From assembly GCA_025506515.1 (NCBI GenBank), contig CM046442.1:13436863-13500862 (forward strand): 64,000 nt of DNA, written 5' to 3'. Source of the stretch: Flaveria trinervia (Eukaryota > Streptophyta > Magnoliopsida > Asterales > Asteraceae). The notes under the pieces were generated by a model. That model did no database searches. It saw only the letters and a list, made by a program, of their open reading frames with translations, and was not told the origin of the DNA. Shown here one piece after another: positions 37,900 through 49,587 of this stretch (position 1 is the first letter of the stretch; every line of letters starts with the position of its first letter). The position numbers and the translations under genes are program-made.

Positions 37900-38886
37900 C
37901 AAGTTGTTGGTGGAGTTAGAGAGGTATTTGTAGGGTGAAGAATATCAAGAAAGGTGATGAGATCTTGAGTAGTGTTGGTGGCAGGAGATTTTTTATTGAA
38001 GGTGAAGATGATTTCATCAAAACGAGCATGACGAGACAAGTAAAATCAAGATGTGAGAGGGTCAAGGCACCGATAACCCTTGTGCATGGGGTTGTACCCA
38101 AGAAACCACATGGAATGCTCCGTGGAGCAAGTTTATGTTCCGCATAATCATGTAGATAAGGGAAGACAAGACAACCAAAGGCCTTGAACGAGTTATACAC
38201 GGGTGGATGAAAGTGCAAGATCTCAAATAAAGATTTGCCATCAAGAACCTAAGAGGGTAACCGATTGATTATATACACGACGGTTGAAAAAGCATCAACC
38301 CAAAAAGAAGACAATAAGTTAGCATTAAACAACATTGCTAACTTAGTTTCAACTATGTGTTTATGCTTACGTTCGACCTGACCATTTTGTTGTGGAGTAT
38401 AAGGACACGAGACACAACGAAAGGTACCATTCGCCTCAAAAAAGACCGAACCCTATGATTAGTGAATTTAGTACCATTGTTAGATTGGAGGGTTTTTATT
38501 TTGGTATAAAATTAGGTTTGGACAAGATTCATAAAAACAGACAATACGTTGAAGAATTCAGATTTTAGTTTTAAGAGATAAAAGCAATAAATAAGTGAGT
38601 AGTCATCAATAAAGATCACATAATACAAGTAGTTATCGCCGAATATAACCGGTGAGGGTCCCAAAAGGTCACAATGAATTAGATCTAATGGTTTTTGGGA
38701 ACCATTTTGTGTTTAATTCAAATGGTAATTTATGATTCTTAGCAAGTTGACATGAATAACATAAACCTAGTTTAGGTAATAAAGCATAAACAAAAATATA
38801 TTTAAGTTTTTGAAGATTAACAATGGTATCAAAAAGCACATGCCCCAAGCGGGAGTGCCAAACTTCAAAAGATGCCTTGGGTGTTG
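37900..38886 (-). pseudogene. pol: copia integrase fragment
   Basis: It contains a C-Y-S-C-Q-L-A-K-N-H-K-L-P-F GAG-pre-integrase motif (near 38745), then an integrase with several stops, then the post-integrase segment F-K-A-F-G-C-L-V-F-P-Y-L-H and C-G-F-L-G (38220-38080). The right edge is cut by the solo LTR target site. Confidence 0.75.
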
Positions 38887-38891
38887 ATGTG

Positions 38892-40545
38892 TGATGTGCT
38901 CCAAATTATACATAAAAATCCTATAAAAAAACACATCAATTATTCCTCAATATCTTCCTTAAAAAGATGAATATGTACTTAAAAATATTAAATTGTGTTT
39001 TCAGGTGTTTAAAAGGGCAAGATGGAAAAAAGAAGCATGTTTGACAAGAAATTGAAGTAATCCGAGCTTTGGAGTCCAAGCATGGGGTCGTGCCTCAATA
39101 AGCACACCCCCATACCTTGCCTGAAACACCCCCTGTGCTAAATTGACACACTCTCGTGTTTAGACATCTAACAGGACAAAAAGTATTATCCCCTAAAGGC
39201 AAGCACGGGGCCGTGCCCCACCTCCAACATGGGGTCGTGCCCCATCAAGCATGGGGTCGTGCCCGACACAACCTGCATGTATGAGCCTATCAACTTTCGT
39301 AAGCATTATACTAGCACAGGGCCGTGCTTAAATATTCCAAAAAGCCTATAAATAGAGGCCTAGGGGGTTCATCATTTTTGGCAAGCTTTGGTGGCAGAGT
39401 TACTCTGCAAATTCTCTTGGGAATCAAGTTTTCAAGACAATTTGGAGGCTCGGGAGGTGTATAAAACACTTGGAAGAAGCTCGGGATTGCTTAAACATCA
39501 TCCATTGTGGATCACCAGTTTGATTGTTCTATTTCACCGATGGTTTCATATCTATCTTCTATGTTATTTGTTGTTATGTTCAAGTTTATTATGAGCTAAA
39601 CTCTTATTATCATCCTAATTAGATGAACCTTATGTAATTTGTGATGAACTAATGGTTAGATATATATTATGTTAATGTTATCGTAGTCTTGGAAAAACTT
39701 TTGATGGGTAGCATTTATATTTAAACGGGAAGTTATAATCTTATTGTTTATGATTGTGATTGTCATACACGGTTGAAAAATGTATGATCAACTTTCATTC
39801 GCGAAACCGATCTTCATAATAAATCTATGGCTAATAAACTAGAAATGGTTATTAGAAATCATATCAACTTAACTGTCTGATCATTTGCGGGTTCCCTTTT
39901 ATTAGACTGAGAAATCTACAATAATTGTTACGGTTTTCTAAAATTAATGGTATGTTAGGAAGGAACCCGATCAACTCTCTTTTTAACATTAAGTTATGTT
40001 TTCAGAAATCGTATGTCAAATAGGTCATAAAAGATTTATCTACATTACTAGGGCTTTGATCTAAGCAGTAAACTTATCCTGACGTGATCCTAGTTACTAC
40101 GGAGCGGATAGACGAGAAATCGCGTCAGCTCACCTTTATAAACATTAACATAATTATGTTAATCAGTATCTTTAATCGCACCATCAATTCATCACAATTA
40201 CATAAACGTAATCTAATTAGGATGATAACCCTTATTCTCTGGTTTTAAATCCAAACGTTTCAATTTTATTTTACTTTATTTCTATTATTATTTTTAACCC
40301 TAAGAATCTTATCAATATAACTTATCATGTTCTCAAACGACAACCAAGTATGATAGTCAAATATCAAGGTTGTTGAGTAGGCTAGGTGTGTCCACAAATT
40401 GATACTCGGTTCTTACCATCACTATACTACCACACAATATGTACACTTGCCTTTTGTGTGTGTGTTTTAGTATTTGTAATAACCATTTAGAACTAAATCT
40501 GTGCGAAAAACCTCTATCAAAATATATATGTTCCGCACTGCATCA
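38892..40545. mobile_element. Solo LTR, 1,654 bp, inserted in the copia remnant
   Basis: It starts TGATGTGCTCC and ends CGCACTGCATCA, with the perfect 5-bp duplication ATGTG (38887-38891 and 40546-40550). Copia coding sequence resumes on both sides. It contains several near-palindromic GCACGGGGCCGTGCCC-like motifs (39070-39335). No genes. Confidence 0.8.
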
Positions 40546-40550
40546 ATGTG

Positions 40551-41600
40551 GTAGCAACAAGGGCTTGATGAGTAGGTTTCAAAACATAAAGGCCATTCTC
40601 ACACATGCCCCGTGCTAGGATCTCCTTGGTTTGATGATCCTAAATAAAGAATTAAGGGTAAGATAAAATAACATCACCCAAGTTGTCTCGAGTCAGTTTG
40701 ATAATGTATAACAATTGTTTAGTAAGGTGGGGAACCGCCGAGACATTTTTTAAATGTAGTTTATTAGAAATGGTAGAATAACTTTTGTGAGAGATGAGAA
40801 GTGAGTTTCCATTACCGAACATAACAAATGCATTACCTGTGGTTGGAGTGGGATTTGAAGCATTGGTATTGAGAAAGAAAGGCACTTGCAAGGCTTTCAT
40901 CATTAGTTGTAAGGGATGCATGAGAAGTAAATGAACTTAAGTTTGGACATTGAGTGGCAAAGTGACCATCTTGGTGACAGAGTTGACACGTGGGCGGACG
41001 ACGACCACGAGAGCAACCACCCCAATTTGCAGAAAATTGAGAACCACGTAGTTACCTACACTACGAACCCGAGGAGAATACAAACGCGTGGCTTGAACAT
41101 TGAAACCAACTGGATTTGTCAGTGATCTGTGAATATTACGCATGGTAGTGGAGAACGTCTCAAAAGATGACCCGAGACCACAAGGAACCAATGAACTTGA
41201 TCAACATCATCCACGGGATGTCCGATCGCAGCAAGATGGTCACAAAGAGTCTTGAACGAGCGACCAAATTCAGCGACGGTCTTCGAGCCTTTTTGAAAGA
41301 GACGGAGTTGATCACCAAGGTTGTGAACACGGTCGATTGACGAGTTGCTGAAGGCATGTTCCAAGGAAACCCAGATTTGCCGAGCGGTAGTTAAGCCCAC
41401 AATAATAGTGACGGCCTCCTCAAAGAGGGAGGCATGAAGAATTATGATCGTACGTTGATCGGTGGTAACCTAAGCGGGGTAAGCGGAATTGAGTTTTAAC
41501 ATGGGGAAGGAGATTTTGATAAATGAAGATAGGTAGCATTTGATTTTTTCATAAGAGGTAATTGGTTGAGTTGAGTTTGAGGGTGATGATGTGCATTAGA
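40551..41600 (-). pseudogene. gag: copia gag and protease-side fragment
   Basis: From 41560 downward: a copia-type gag (UBN2-like), with A-R-Q-I-W-V-S-L-E-H-A-F, V-A-E-F-G-R-S-F-K-T-L-C-D-H-L-A and L-G-S-S-F-E-T-F segments, broken at least twice. Around 40700-40920, V-M-F-G-N-G-N-S-L and V-P-H-L-T-K-Q-L-L mark the region between protease and GAG-pre-integrase. Confidence 0.75.
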
Positions 41601-42110
41601 GTGTTGACAGGAGGAAACTAGGGTAATAGAGAAGGGAAGGTGAATGTGAGAAGATAAGAAACTTTTAATATTTAGTTAATACAATCAATTCAATGTAAAC
41701 TCTTCATATTTCAAAAATATAGTGAGTGGAAGAAGAAATATATAGATAACAAAGTTACATGAAAGTACTACAAAAATACTAACAATTTACATAAAAGAAC
41801 CCAATATCTTAATATGGTAGACTAATAATAAGTATCACATCTTTGTCAATTACAATCCCATCAACTAGGGAAGATGCTCCTGATTATTATTCCACCAACA
41901 CTACTCTGCACATGATTGTGTATCCTTCCAAATATAATTTCAAATAAAAGATCTTCCACCGATAAAAAATAAAAATAAAAGATCTCCCCATTTATTATAT
42001 ACTTTAGGTCCACCATCAAACCTTGTTCTTGATCGATTTACATCGTCTGACAACTGATAAATATATATAGATTAGGGTTGGTTAAATAGACACCCTAATA
42101 TTTTAAATTA
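41601..42110. other. AT-rich intergenic DNA, no gene seen
   Basis: It includes the lost 5' end of the copia remnant; no primer binding site is recognisable. Confidence 0.45.
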
Positions 42111-42117
42111 AGATTTT

Positions 42118-42420
42118 AAAATTTATATACGTGTCGTATAGCCTCATACGCGTCGTATAGAAGGGAGTCGTATAGGGTTGTATGGGTTGTATAGGGCTAT
42201 ATGTGTCGTATAGGGGGGTCGTATTAGGCGTATAGCTCTCTGACAGCCCCCTGAAATTTTCCTCGTAGTCAGTGTCGAAAATTTGTTATACGCGTCGTAT
42301 AGCCCTATATGTGTCGTATAGAGGGGTCGTATAGCTCTCTGACAGCCCCCTGAATTTTTCTCGTTTCTAATGTATTCGACCCTATACGCCGCGTATAAAC
42401 CCATACACAACGTATAGCGA
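42118..42420. repeat. CGTATAG-rich tandem repeat upstream of ABCC copy 2
   Basis: Dense CGTATAG and GTCGTATAG words in both orientations (CTATACG). A longer unit of about 70 bases, from CTATATGTGTCGTATAG to CTGACAGCCCCCTGAA, occurs twice (42200-42266 and 42303-42363). Confidence 0.85.
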
Positions 42421-42725
42421 GGTTTCGATTTATATAAAATTGTGTTTTTGTATTAGTACCCGTACATTAATAGTTGAACTACCGCAATCCACGCAAATAA
42501 AATATTAATGCGTGTGTTTCTCGTCGCACATCTTACCACCATCTATGCATCATGTACAACTCACTTCTTCTTCCATTGACCACCTGTGTTCCCTCCGACC
42601 ACCGTTGATTAATTTCAACGGGTATTGTGCCTTCAAGAACCCCAGATCTGATTTTGTGGAATTTATGGTTCTTTCATGCAGATTCGTTTAAGTTGACACT
42701 TAATCATTTGTGGGATTTTGTGTAA

Positions 42726-45700
42726 ATGAGTTTTGACTTTGAATCAAAGATGATTTCTTCTTCATCATCTTGGATGACTTCTGTTTCATGTTCTTCAACC
42801 TCTGTTGTTGCAGAGGATGCTTCAGGAGCTTCAATGGTGCTTCAATGGCTGATGTTCATCTTCTTCTCTCCATGCCCACAAAGGGTGCTTTTATCCGCCA
42901 TTGATGTTGTCTTCTTGTTCGTCTTCTTTGCCTTTGCTGTTCAGAAGCTCTATTCAAGATTCACCTCCGCCATTACTGAACCTCTTATTCCCAAAAGTAG
43001 AGCTTTTGTCAACACCAATCATTGGTTCAAGTTATCTCTGCTTGTGACAGTGGGTTTAACTGTTTTGTCTATTGTATGTTCGATTTTGGTGTTTACACAC
43101 CACACCCAGATGCCATTGAAGCTGATTGATGCATTCTGTTGGTTGATTCAAGCTTTATCTTTCCTTGTGATCACTGTTTTGATCATCCATGAGAAGCGAT
43201 TTCGAGCTGTAACTCATCCGTTGTCTCTTCGGGTGTTTTTGGTGGTGAATTTCATCGGCATTGCTCTGTTAGCTTCCTCCAGTGTTGTCCGGTTAGTTTT
43301 CGGTGGTGGAAACACTTCGCCTTTCGAATCCGACGACATTGTTTCCATAATCTCTCTACCATTTTCGGTATTTCTTCTGATTGTGTCCTTCAATGGATCA
43401 ACTGGAGTCATAGTGACAGATGAATCAGAATCACTAAACAGTAATGGTAATTGTGAAGTATCAGAGGCTGATGTGAGTGTATGGGCATCAGCTTCAGTCA
43501 TTTCAAAAGCCTTTTGGCTGTGGATGAACCCATTGTTGAAGAAAGGGTACAAAAGCCCTCTGAAGCTAGAGGACATACCTGTGCTTTCACCCGAACATCG
43601 CGCAGAGAAAATGTCAAAGCTTTTCGAAGAGAATTGGCCTAAACCTCATGAGAACTCGAAACATCCTGTTCGAGTCACGTGATTCGATGTTTCTGGAAAC
43701 ATATCGCGTTCAATGCGTTCCTTGCACTCATAAGGCTGTGTGTTATGTATGTTGGCCCTTTGTTGATTCAAAGATTCATCGACTTCAGTTCTGGTAAAAG
43801 ATCATCACCATATGAGGGGTATAACTTGATACTAATCCTTCTTTGTGCAAAGTTTATTGAAGTTTTGTCATCCCACCAGTTCAATTTCCATTCCCAGAAG
43901 CTTGGAATGTTGATTCGTTCGACGCTGATAACTGCATTGTACAAAAAGGGGTTAAGGCTCTCGTGTTCAGCTCGACAGTCGCATGGTGTTGGGCAGATAG
44001 TGAACTACATGGCTGTAGATGCTCAACAGCTCTCTGATATGATGCTTCAATTGCATGCTATTTGGCTTATGCCACTGCAAATATCAGTGGCATTAGCTAT
44101 TCTGTACATGTACCTTGGTCTACCATCTATGGTCGCTCTGATCGGTATCTTGGCAATTATGTTGTATGTGATTTTGGGTACTAAAAGGAACAATAAGTTT
44201 CAGTATAGTATAATGAGGAGCCGTGACTCGAGGATGAAAGCAACTAATGAGATGCTTAACTACATGAGGGTGATCAAGTTCCAAGCATGGAAGAACACTT
44301 CAACAAGAGGATTCAAGCGTTTCGTGAGTCTGAATACACGTGGCTCACCAGATTCATGCTCTCAATAGGTGGAAACATGATCGTTTTGTGGAGTGCGCCT
44401 TTGTTCATCTCTTCACTCACCTTCGGAAGCGCAATATTGTTTGGGGTCCCACTTGATGCAGGGACAGTCTTCACTGCCACTTCACTGTTTAAAAACTTGC
44501 AGGAGCCTATCAGGACGTTTCCTCAGTCGATGATTTCCATTTCTCAGGCCATGATCTCATTGGGAAGATTGGATGCTTTCATGTTGAGTAAAGAGTTGAA
44601 TGAGGAAGCGGTCAATAGGCGGGAGGGTTGTGGCGGCAGCATGGCGGTTGAGGTCAAAGATGGGTCTTTTAGCTGGGATGATGAAGCTGCTGAAGGTGCT
44701 GTAGTTAAAAACTTGAACTTTGAGATCAAGAAAGGTGAACTTGCAGCAATTGTTGGGACTGTTGGTTCAGGGAAATCATCTCTTCTTTCATCCGTTATTG
44801 GCGAAATGCATAAAATCTCCGGAAAGGTAGACCATTAAATTTGATCAGAACTCAAGAAAACATGGTGTAAACTATGCTGCTGATGTTATGACAGGTGAGG
44901 GTATGTGGAAGCACTGCGTATGTTGCCCAAACCGCGTGGATTCAAAATGGGACAATTCAAGACAACATTCTGTTCGGTTTGCCCATGGATAGACAGAGAT
45001 ACAAGGAAGTAATCAAGAGCTGTTGCTTGGAGACAGATTTGGAAATGATGGAATTTGGTGATCAGACTGAAATCGGAGAGCGTGGGATTAACCTCAGCGG
45101 TGGTCAGAAGCAGAGGGTTCAACTTGCACGCGCTGTTTATCAAGATTGTGACATTTATCTTCTTGATGATGTGTTTAGTGCCGTTGATGCTCACACAGGT
45201 TCAAAAATATTCAAGGTATTGATCTAGGATCAACATTTACGTGTTTATCTGATAGTACAAATTCTCACAGATGTTGGGTTTCTTTTGGCAGGAGTGTGTG
45301 AGGGGAGTCCTACGAGACAAGACAATCTTGCTCGTTACACACCAAGTTGATTTCCTCCATAATGTTGATCTGATCTTAGTAAGTATCACAATCTCTGATG
45401 TATTTCTGCATATTACCGTTTAAGTGTATGTTCATACTTGAATTTAATTTGTAACTGTATCAGGTGATGCGTGATGGATGATTGTTCAATCAGGAAAGTA
45501 TGATGAATTACTAGGATCTGGTTTGGATTTTAAATCTTTAGTTTCCGCCCATGAGACCTCTATGCAACTAGTAGAGATGGAACCCACCACCTCTGATAAC
45601 ACCTCCCATAAACACCTTAAAAAATCTCCTAGCCTACACCCGAGGGACGAAGATAAAAAGGCGTTAGAACGATCCAAATCTAGTTCTATTGTAGGATCAT

Positions 45701-47932
45701 CAAAGCTGATCAAAGAAGAGGAGAGAGAAACAGGAAGAATCAGCTTAGGTGTCTATAAGGTTTATGTCACTGAGGCTTTCGGATGGTGGGGTGTGCTTAT
45801 TGTTTTGTTGTTCTCGTTATTGTGGCAAGCAGCACAGATGGCAAGTGATTACTGGTTGGCGTATGAAACTTCCGATGATCGCGCTGCCTCTTTCAATCCT
45901 CAGCTGTTTATAGTAGTTTATACAGTTATAGCTGGTGTTCTTTCGTTATGATATTTTTTAGAGTTATGTTCTCAACACTCCTCGGGCTTAAAACATCCCA
46001 GATTTTCTTTAAGCAGATTCTTCACAGTATTCTTCATGCTCCAATGTCATTTTTCGATACTACACCTTCAGGAAGAATTCTTAGTAGGGTAAAAGTTTCT
46101 CAAACCTTTCCTTTTTCGCTAACTTTCTGTTGAACTAACTGCTAGTCATTTGATTCATACTTTCAGGCATCAAGTGATCAAACAAACATCGATCTCCCGC
46201 TTCCATTTATGACAAGCATGACTCTTACCTTATACATATCAGTAACTGGCATTATCATCATCACGTGTCAATATGCTTGGCCAACTGTGTTCCTATTGGC
46301 TCCTCTTGGTTGGCTCAATCTATGGTACAGGGGATACTATCTTGCAACCTCTCGTGAAATGACACGACTTGACTCGATCACAAAAGCACCTGTTATTCAC
46401 CATTTCTCAGAGAGCATCTCTGGTGTCATGACTATTCGTTGTTTTAGGAAACAAGACAGATTTGTTCAAGAAAACATTGATCGTGTGAACGGAAACCTGA
46501 GAATGGATTTCCACAATAATGGATCAAATGAGTGGTTAGGCTTCCGTTTGGAGTTCCTTGGAAGCTTATTTCTATGTGTTTCCACTGTGTTCATGATCAT
46601 ATTGCCTAGCAGTATTGTTAAACCAGGTGCGTTAATGCTTGTGTCGTTTTTGTTTCGCGTTTTAGAGAGCTCACTGATGTTGAAATGTGCATTCTTGATC
46701 AGAGAACGTTGGAATGTCACTCTCGTATGGATTGTCACTCAATGCCGCTCTGTTTTATGCTATATATATGAGCTGTTCTGTCGAAAACAAAATGGTTTCG
46801 GTTGAAAGGATTAAACAGTTCAGCAAAATACCATCAGAAGCTGAATGGGTGAGGAAAGATAACCCTCCTCCCTCAAACTGGCCTTCTCAAGGCAACATAG
46901 AGCTCAAAGATTTGCAGGTAACTTACAACTATGAGAATCTGTAATTCTTAAGGTTTCTTAAAAAATTTCTTATGAAAACAGGTTAGATATCGATCAAACA
47001 TGCCTCTGGTGATCAAAGGGATTACACTAACCATCAACGGAGGTGAAAAGATCGGTGTGGTTGGGAGAACCGGAGGTGGGAAATCAACTCTGATCCAAGT
47101 TCTATTTAGGTTGGTTGAGCCATGTGGTGGAAGTATAGTCATTGATGGTATCGACATCTCGACCCTTGGACTACATGATCTCAGGTCAAGGTTTGGGATC
47201 ATTCCTCAAGAACCAATCTTATTTGAAGGCACTGTTAGAAGCAACATTGATCCCTTGGGTCAGCATTCTGATGAACAGATATGGAGGGTAAATTTTGTTT
47301 TCTTGTTTCATGAACGTGTGAACTGTAATTTATAAAATCTATAAAGCTTCATTGATGGAAGATCTTGTTTTGCAGAGTCTTGAAAGATGCCAGCTTTATG
47401 ATGTTGTAGCTGCAAAACCTGGTAAACTGGATTCTGCAGGTACTTGAAACGACCCGAAGATGCATTTTCTTGATTAATAGGATCAAAACTTATGTTTTTT
47501 GGTTCATTAGTTGTTGACAATGGCGATAACTGGAGCGTGGGACAACGACAACTTCTATGTTTGGGAAGAGTGATGCTGAAGCATAGCAGGCTGTTGTTCA
47601 TGGACGAAGCAACGGCTTCTGTTGATTCACAAACAGATGCTGTAATTCAGAAGATCATACGCGAGGACTTTGCTGACTGTACAATAATCAGCATTGCTCA
47701 CAGAATACCAACTGTCATGGACTGTGATTGTGTTCTAGTCATCGATGCTGGTAACCTTTGTTCGTGTCTTAAGAACACGCGCGTGTTGAGTTTGTGGTTT
47801 TGAACCTTATTAACTCTTTTGTTGAAAACAGGTTATGCTAAAGAGTTTGATAAACCTTCAAGATTAATAGAGAGGCCTTCGCTGTTTGGCGCATTGGTTC
47901 AGGAGTATGCAAACAGATCTTCAGGTTTATGA
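42726..47932 (+). CDS. ABCC4/ABCC14-like MRP transporter, copy 2 (frameshifts as read)
   Basis: Tandem paralog of the gene at 27831, about 1,507 residues once indels are discounted. Exons: 42726-44826, 44895-45215, 45292-45378, 45464-46088, 46167-46626, 46703-46917, 46982-47287, 47376-47439, 47511-47750, 47832-47932. Same plan: TMD0, TMD1, NBD1 (GTVGSGKSS, LSGGQKQR, LLDDVFSAVD), TMD2, NBD2 (GRTGGGKST, WSVGQRQ, LLFMDEATASVDS, H-loop S-I-A-H-R). It is a predicted membrane ATP-driven exporter of unknown substrate. It lacks one base at 43678, 44290, 45477 and 45938 relative to copy 1, three of these in homopolymers. It has no intron where copy 1 has 31486-31563. The start could be 42726 or 42750; only the latter is aligned with an ATG in copy 1. 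AATAAA at 48005 is a candidate poly(A) signal. Confidence 0.88.
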
Positions 47933-48454
47933 GCAGTTAAACTCATCGACATGTCAAACTCTCAGGCTTTGTAGTTTGAAAAATCATACTTTCTGATACA
48001 AGGAAATAAAGGAAATAATTTTGCTGGTGTGTTAGTTGTTAGAAGTAATGATTAAGAATTTTTATATAATTAATTAGTCAAAACTAAAAAAGTCAAGCCG
48101 GAGATAGGATGCGTGGATCTGGTTTGTTAAGGTAGTTAAAGTGGCAGTTAAATAACTGCCAAAACCATGGGTATAAAATACCCCTGCCGTTTACTGACAT
48201 TTAGTGTGTGTGGTACTGTAATTATTATTTTTTATTCTTTTATGGTAACCTGCACATTTGTGCAGAACTCAAAGTACTTTGTTCATCCAAATGATAATCA
48301 CCTCCCCATGGTGTTATTTTGAATAAGCCAAATGACAATTATAAGTTTATTTTAGTAATTAACTAATTATGATCTTTTCTGTTATTAGTCATTATATGAC
48401 CTAAACTGTGTAATAATGGTATTTATTCATTATATGTTTATTTTAGTAGTTAAC
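47933..48454. other. 3' flank of ABCC copy 2
   Basis: Probable 3' untranslated region to about 48010. A TATA-like GGGTATAAAATACCCC (near 48168) after TGTTAGAAGTAATG (48037) could be a small copia-type solo LTR, but no target duplication was confirmed. At 48347 a segment of about 90 bases begins that is tandemly repeated; the second copy is split by the SINE. Confidence 0.4.
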
Positions 48455-48462
48455 TAATTATG

Positions 48463-48736
48463 AGTCAATGAGTTCTAGATCAAGTGGTTTAGGAGGAGGC
48501 ATTTTATGATCTTTAAGATGAAAGTCATGGGTTGGAGTCTCATTAGGTGCAATATGCTTTTAGTGGGTCAAGGGTTTTACCACAGTGAGCCTTTGGGTGG
48601 TGGGTTTCCCTTGGAATGGTAGGCGAGTCGGGTCACCAGCGTTGTCTGTGTTCGCAGGGGCGTAGGTGACCTTTCACCAATGGGTTTACCCGGGTGACCG
48701 GGCTTAAAAATTATTCGTTGACGTTCAAAAAAAATT
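48463..48736 (+). mobile_element. tRNA-derived SINE, 274 bp
   Basis: It has a box A-like TAGATCAAGTGGTTTAGG, a box B-like GGGTTGGAGTCTC about 40 bases on, a T/G-rich body, and a 3' end TTCAAAAAAAA. The perfect 8-bp duplication TAATTATG flanks it (48455-48462 and 48737-48744). Confidence 0.75.
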
Positions 48737-48899
48737 TAATTATGGTATTTTCTGTTATTAGTCATTTATGACCTAACCACTGTAATAATAGTATTTACTC
48801 AGTACAATGAAATTTATAGATCTATTCTTTAGAGTTTAAAATGTATCTGTCACACTAAAATGAATCAAATCGATTGTAATTGTCCTTTAAACAATTTTA

Positions 48900-49125
48900 T
48901 TTAGGATGGTAAATGAGTCGAACGTTCAACGAACCATTCAGCGAAAAGTTCGTTTAATAAATGAACAAACTTGAACATGAATTTTGTTCGTTTAGTTAAA
49001 CAAACAAATATATACAAAGGTTGCGTTTGTTTATTTGTGTTCATAAACGTTCGGTAAGGTGTTTATTTATGTTCATTTACATTTGTTCGTGTTCATACGC
49101 TTATGTTTGCAATTTTGTTCATTAT
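48900..49125. repeat. Dispersed repeat rich in GTTCGTTTATT words
   Basis: Part of it (49014-49122) is repeated at 53511-53623 with few differences, up to TTTTGTTCATTAT. Confidence 0.8.
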
Positions 49126-49306
49126 GTATATATAACTTATAATTGATTTAACTTTTTAATTGTTTAAAGTATATTTGAGTAAACTTAAACCTTATTTTTG
49201 AGGTCATTATATATTTTTAATTTAAACTCCAAGGAACAACGAAAATGACGAAACGACTTACGTATACGTAATTTTTATGAGTTACATGTACGTAACTTTT
49301 AGTTGT

Positions 49307-49558
49307 TGATTTAAGAAGCACTCTATATTGGATTTAAGAAGATGATCTCAAATGATCTACAAAGATAACTATCCACCGAAGTGGTCCAGGGCTATGCCCT
49401 TCTAATGCTAATGCAATGAGCCTAACAAACTATACACTATCTCCCCCTCCCCTTCAAATGACTATTGATCTTTATTTATAGAAATAGAAGTTACACTTAC
49501 CCCCCTCCCATAATTACAAAAGGCTATTAAGTAACACACTAGAATCAAATCTCTATCA
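49307..49558 (-). repeat. 3' LTR of the TR-GAG element
   Basis: It is nearly identical to 50935-51185. On the minus strand it contains TATAAATA (near 49480), the likely promoter. Confidence 0.85.
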
Positions 49559-49560
49559 AT

Positions 49561-49571
49561 ACTCCCCCCAT
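49561..49571 (-). promoter_or_regulatory. Polypurine tract of the TR-GAG element
   Basis: Minus-strand GGGGGGAGTAT sits two bases from the 3' LTR. Confidence 0.75.
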
Positions 49572-49587
49572 AACACAAGACTTGTCC

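Larger units (their letters stand above)
36555..41600 (-). mobile_element. Ty1/copia remnant, minus strand, split by a solo LTR
   Basis: Reading right to left: gag (41560-41100), zinc-knuckle and protease-like region (41050-40650), GAG-pre-integrase and integrase (38880-37900), linker, then reverse transcriptase (37500-36800) and the start of RNase H (to about 36560). Many stops and shifts. No LTRs or primer site were found at either end, so both ends are lost. A solo LTR at 38892-40545 separates the two parts. Confidence 0.85.

Noticed and set aside
36555..41600. A host gene on the minus strand between the ABCC genes
   Set aside because: All recognisable segments belong to copia gag and pol.
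48029..48300. Small copia-type solo LTR
   Set aside because: TATA-like centre and TGTTAG start are suggestive, but no matching end or target duplication could be fixed.
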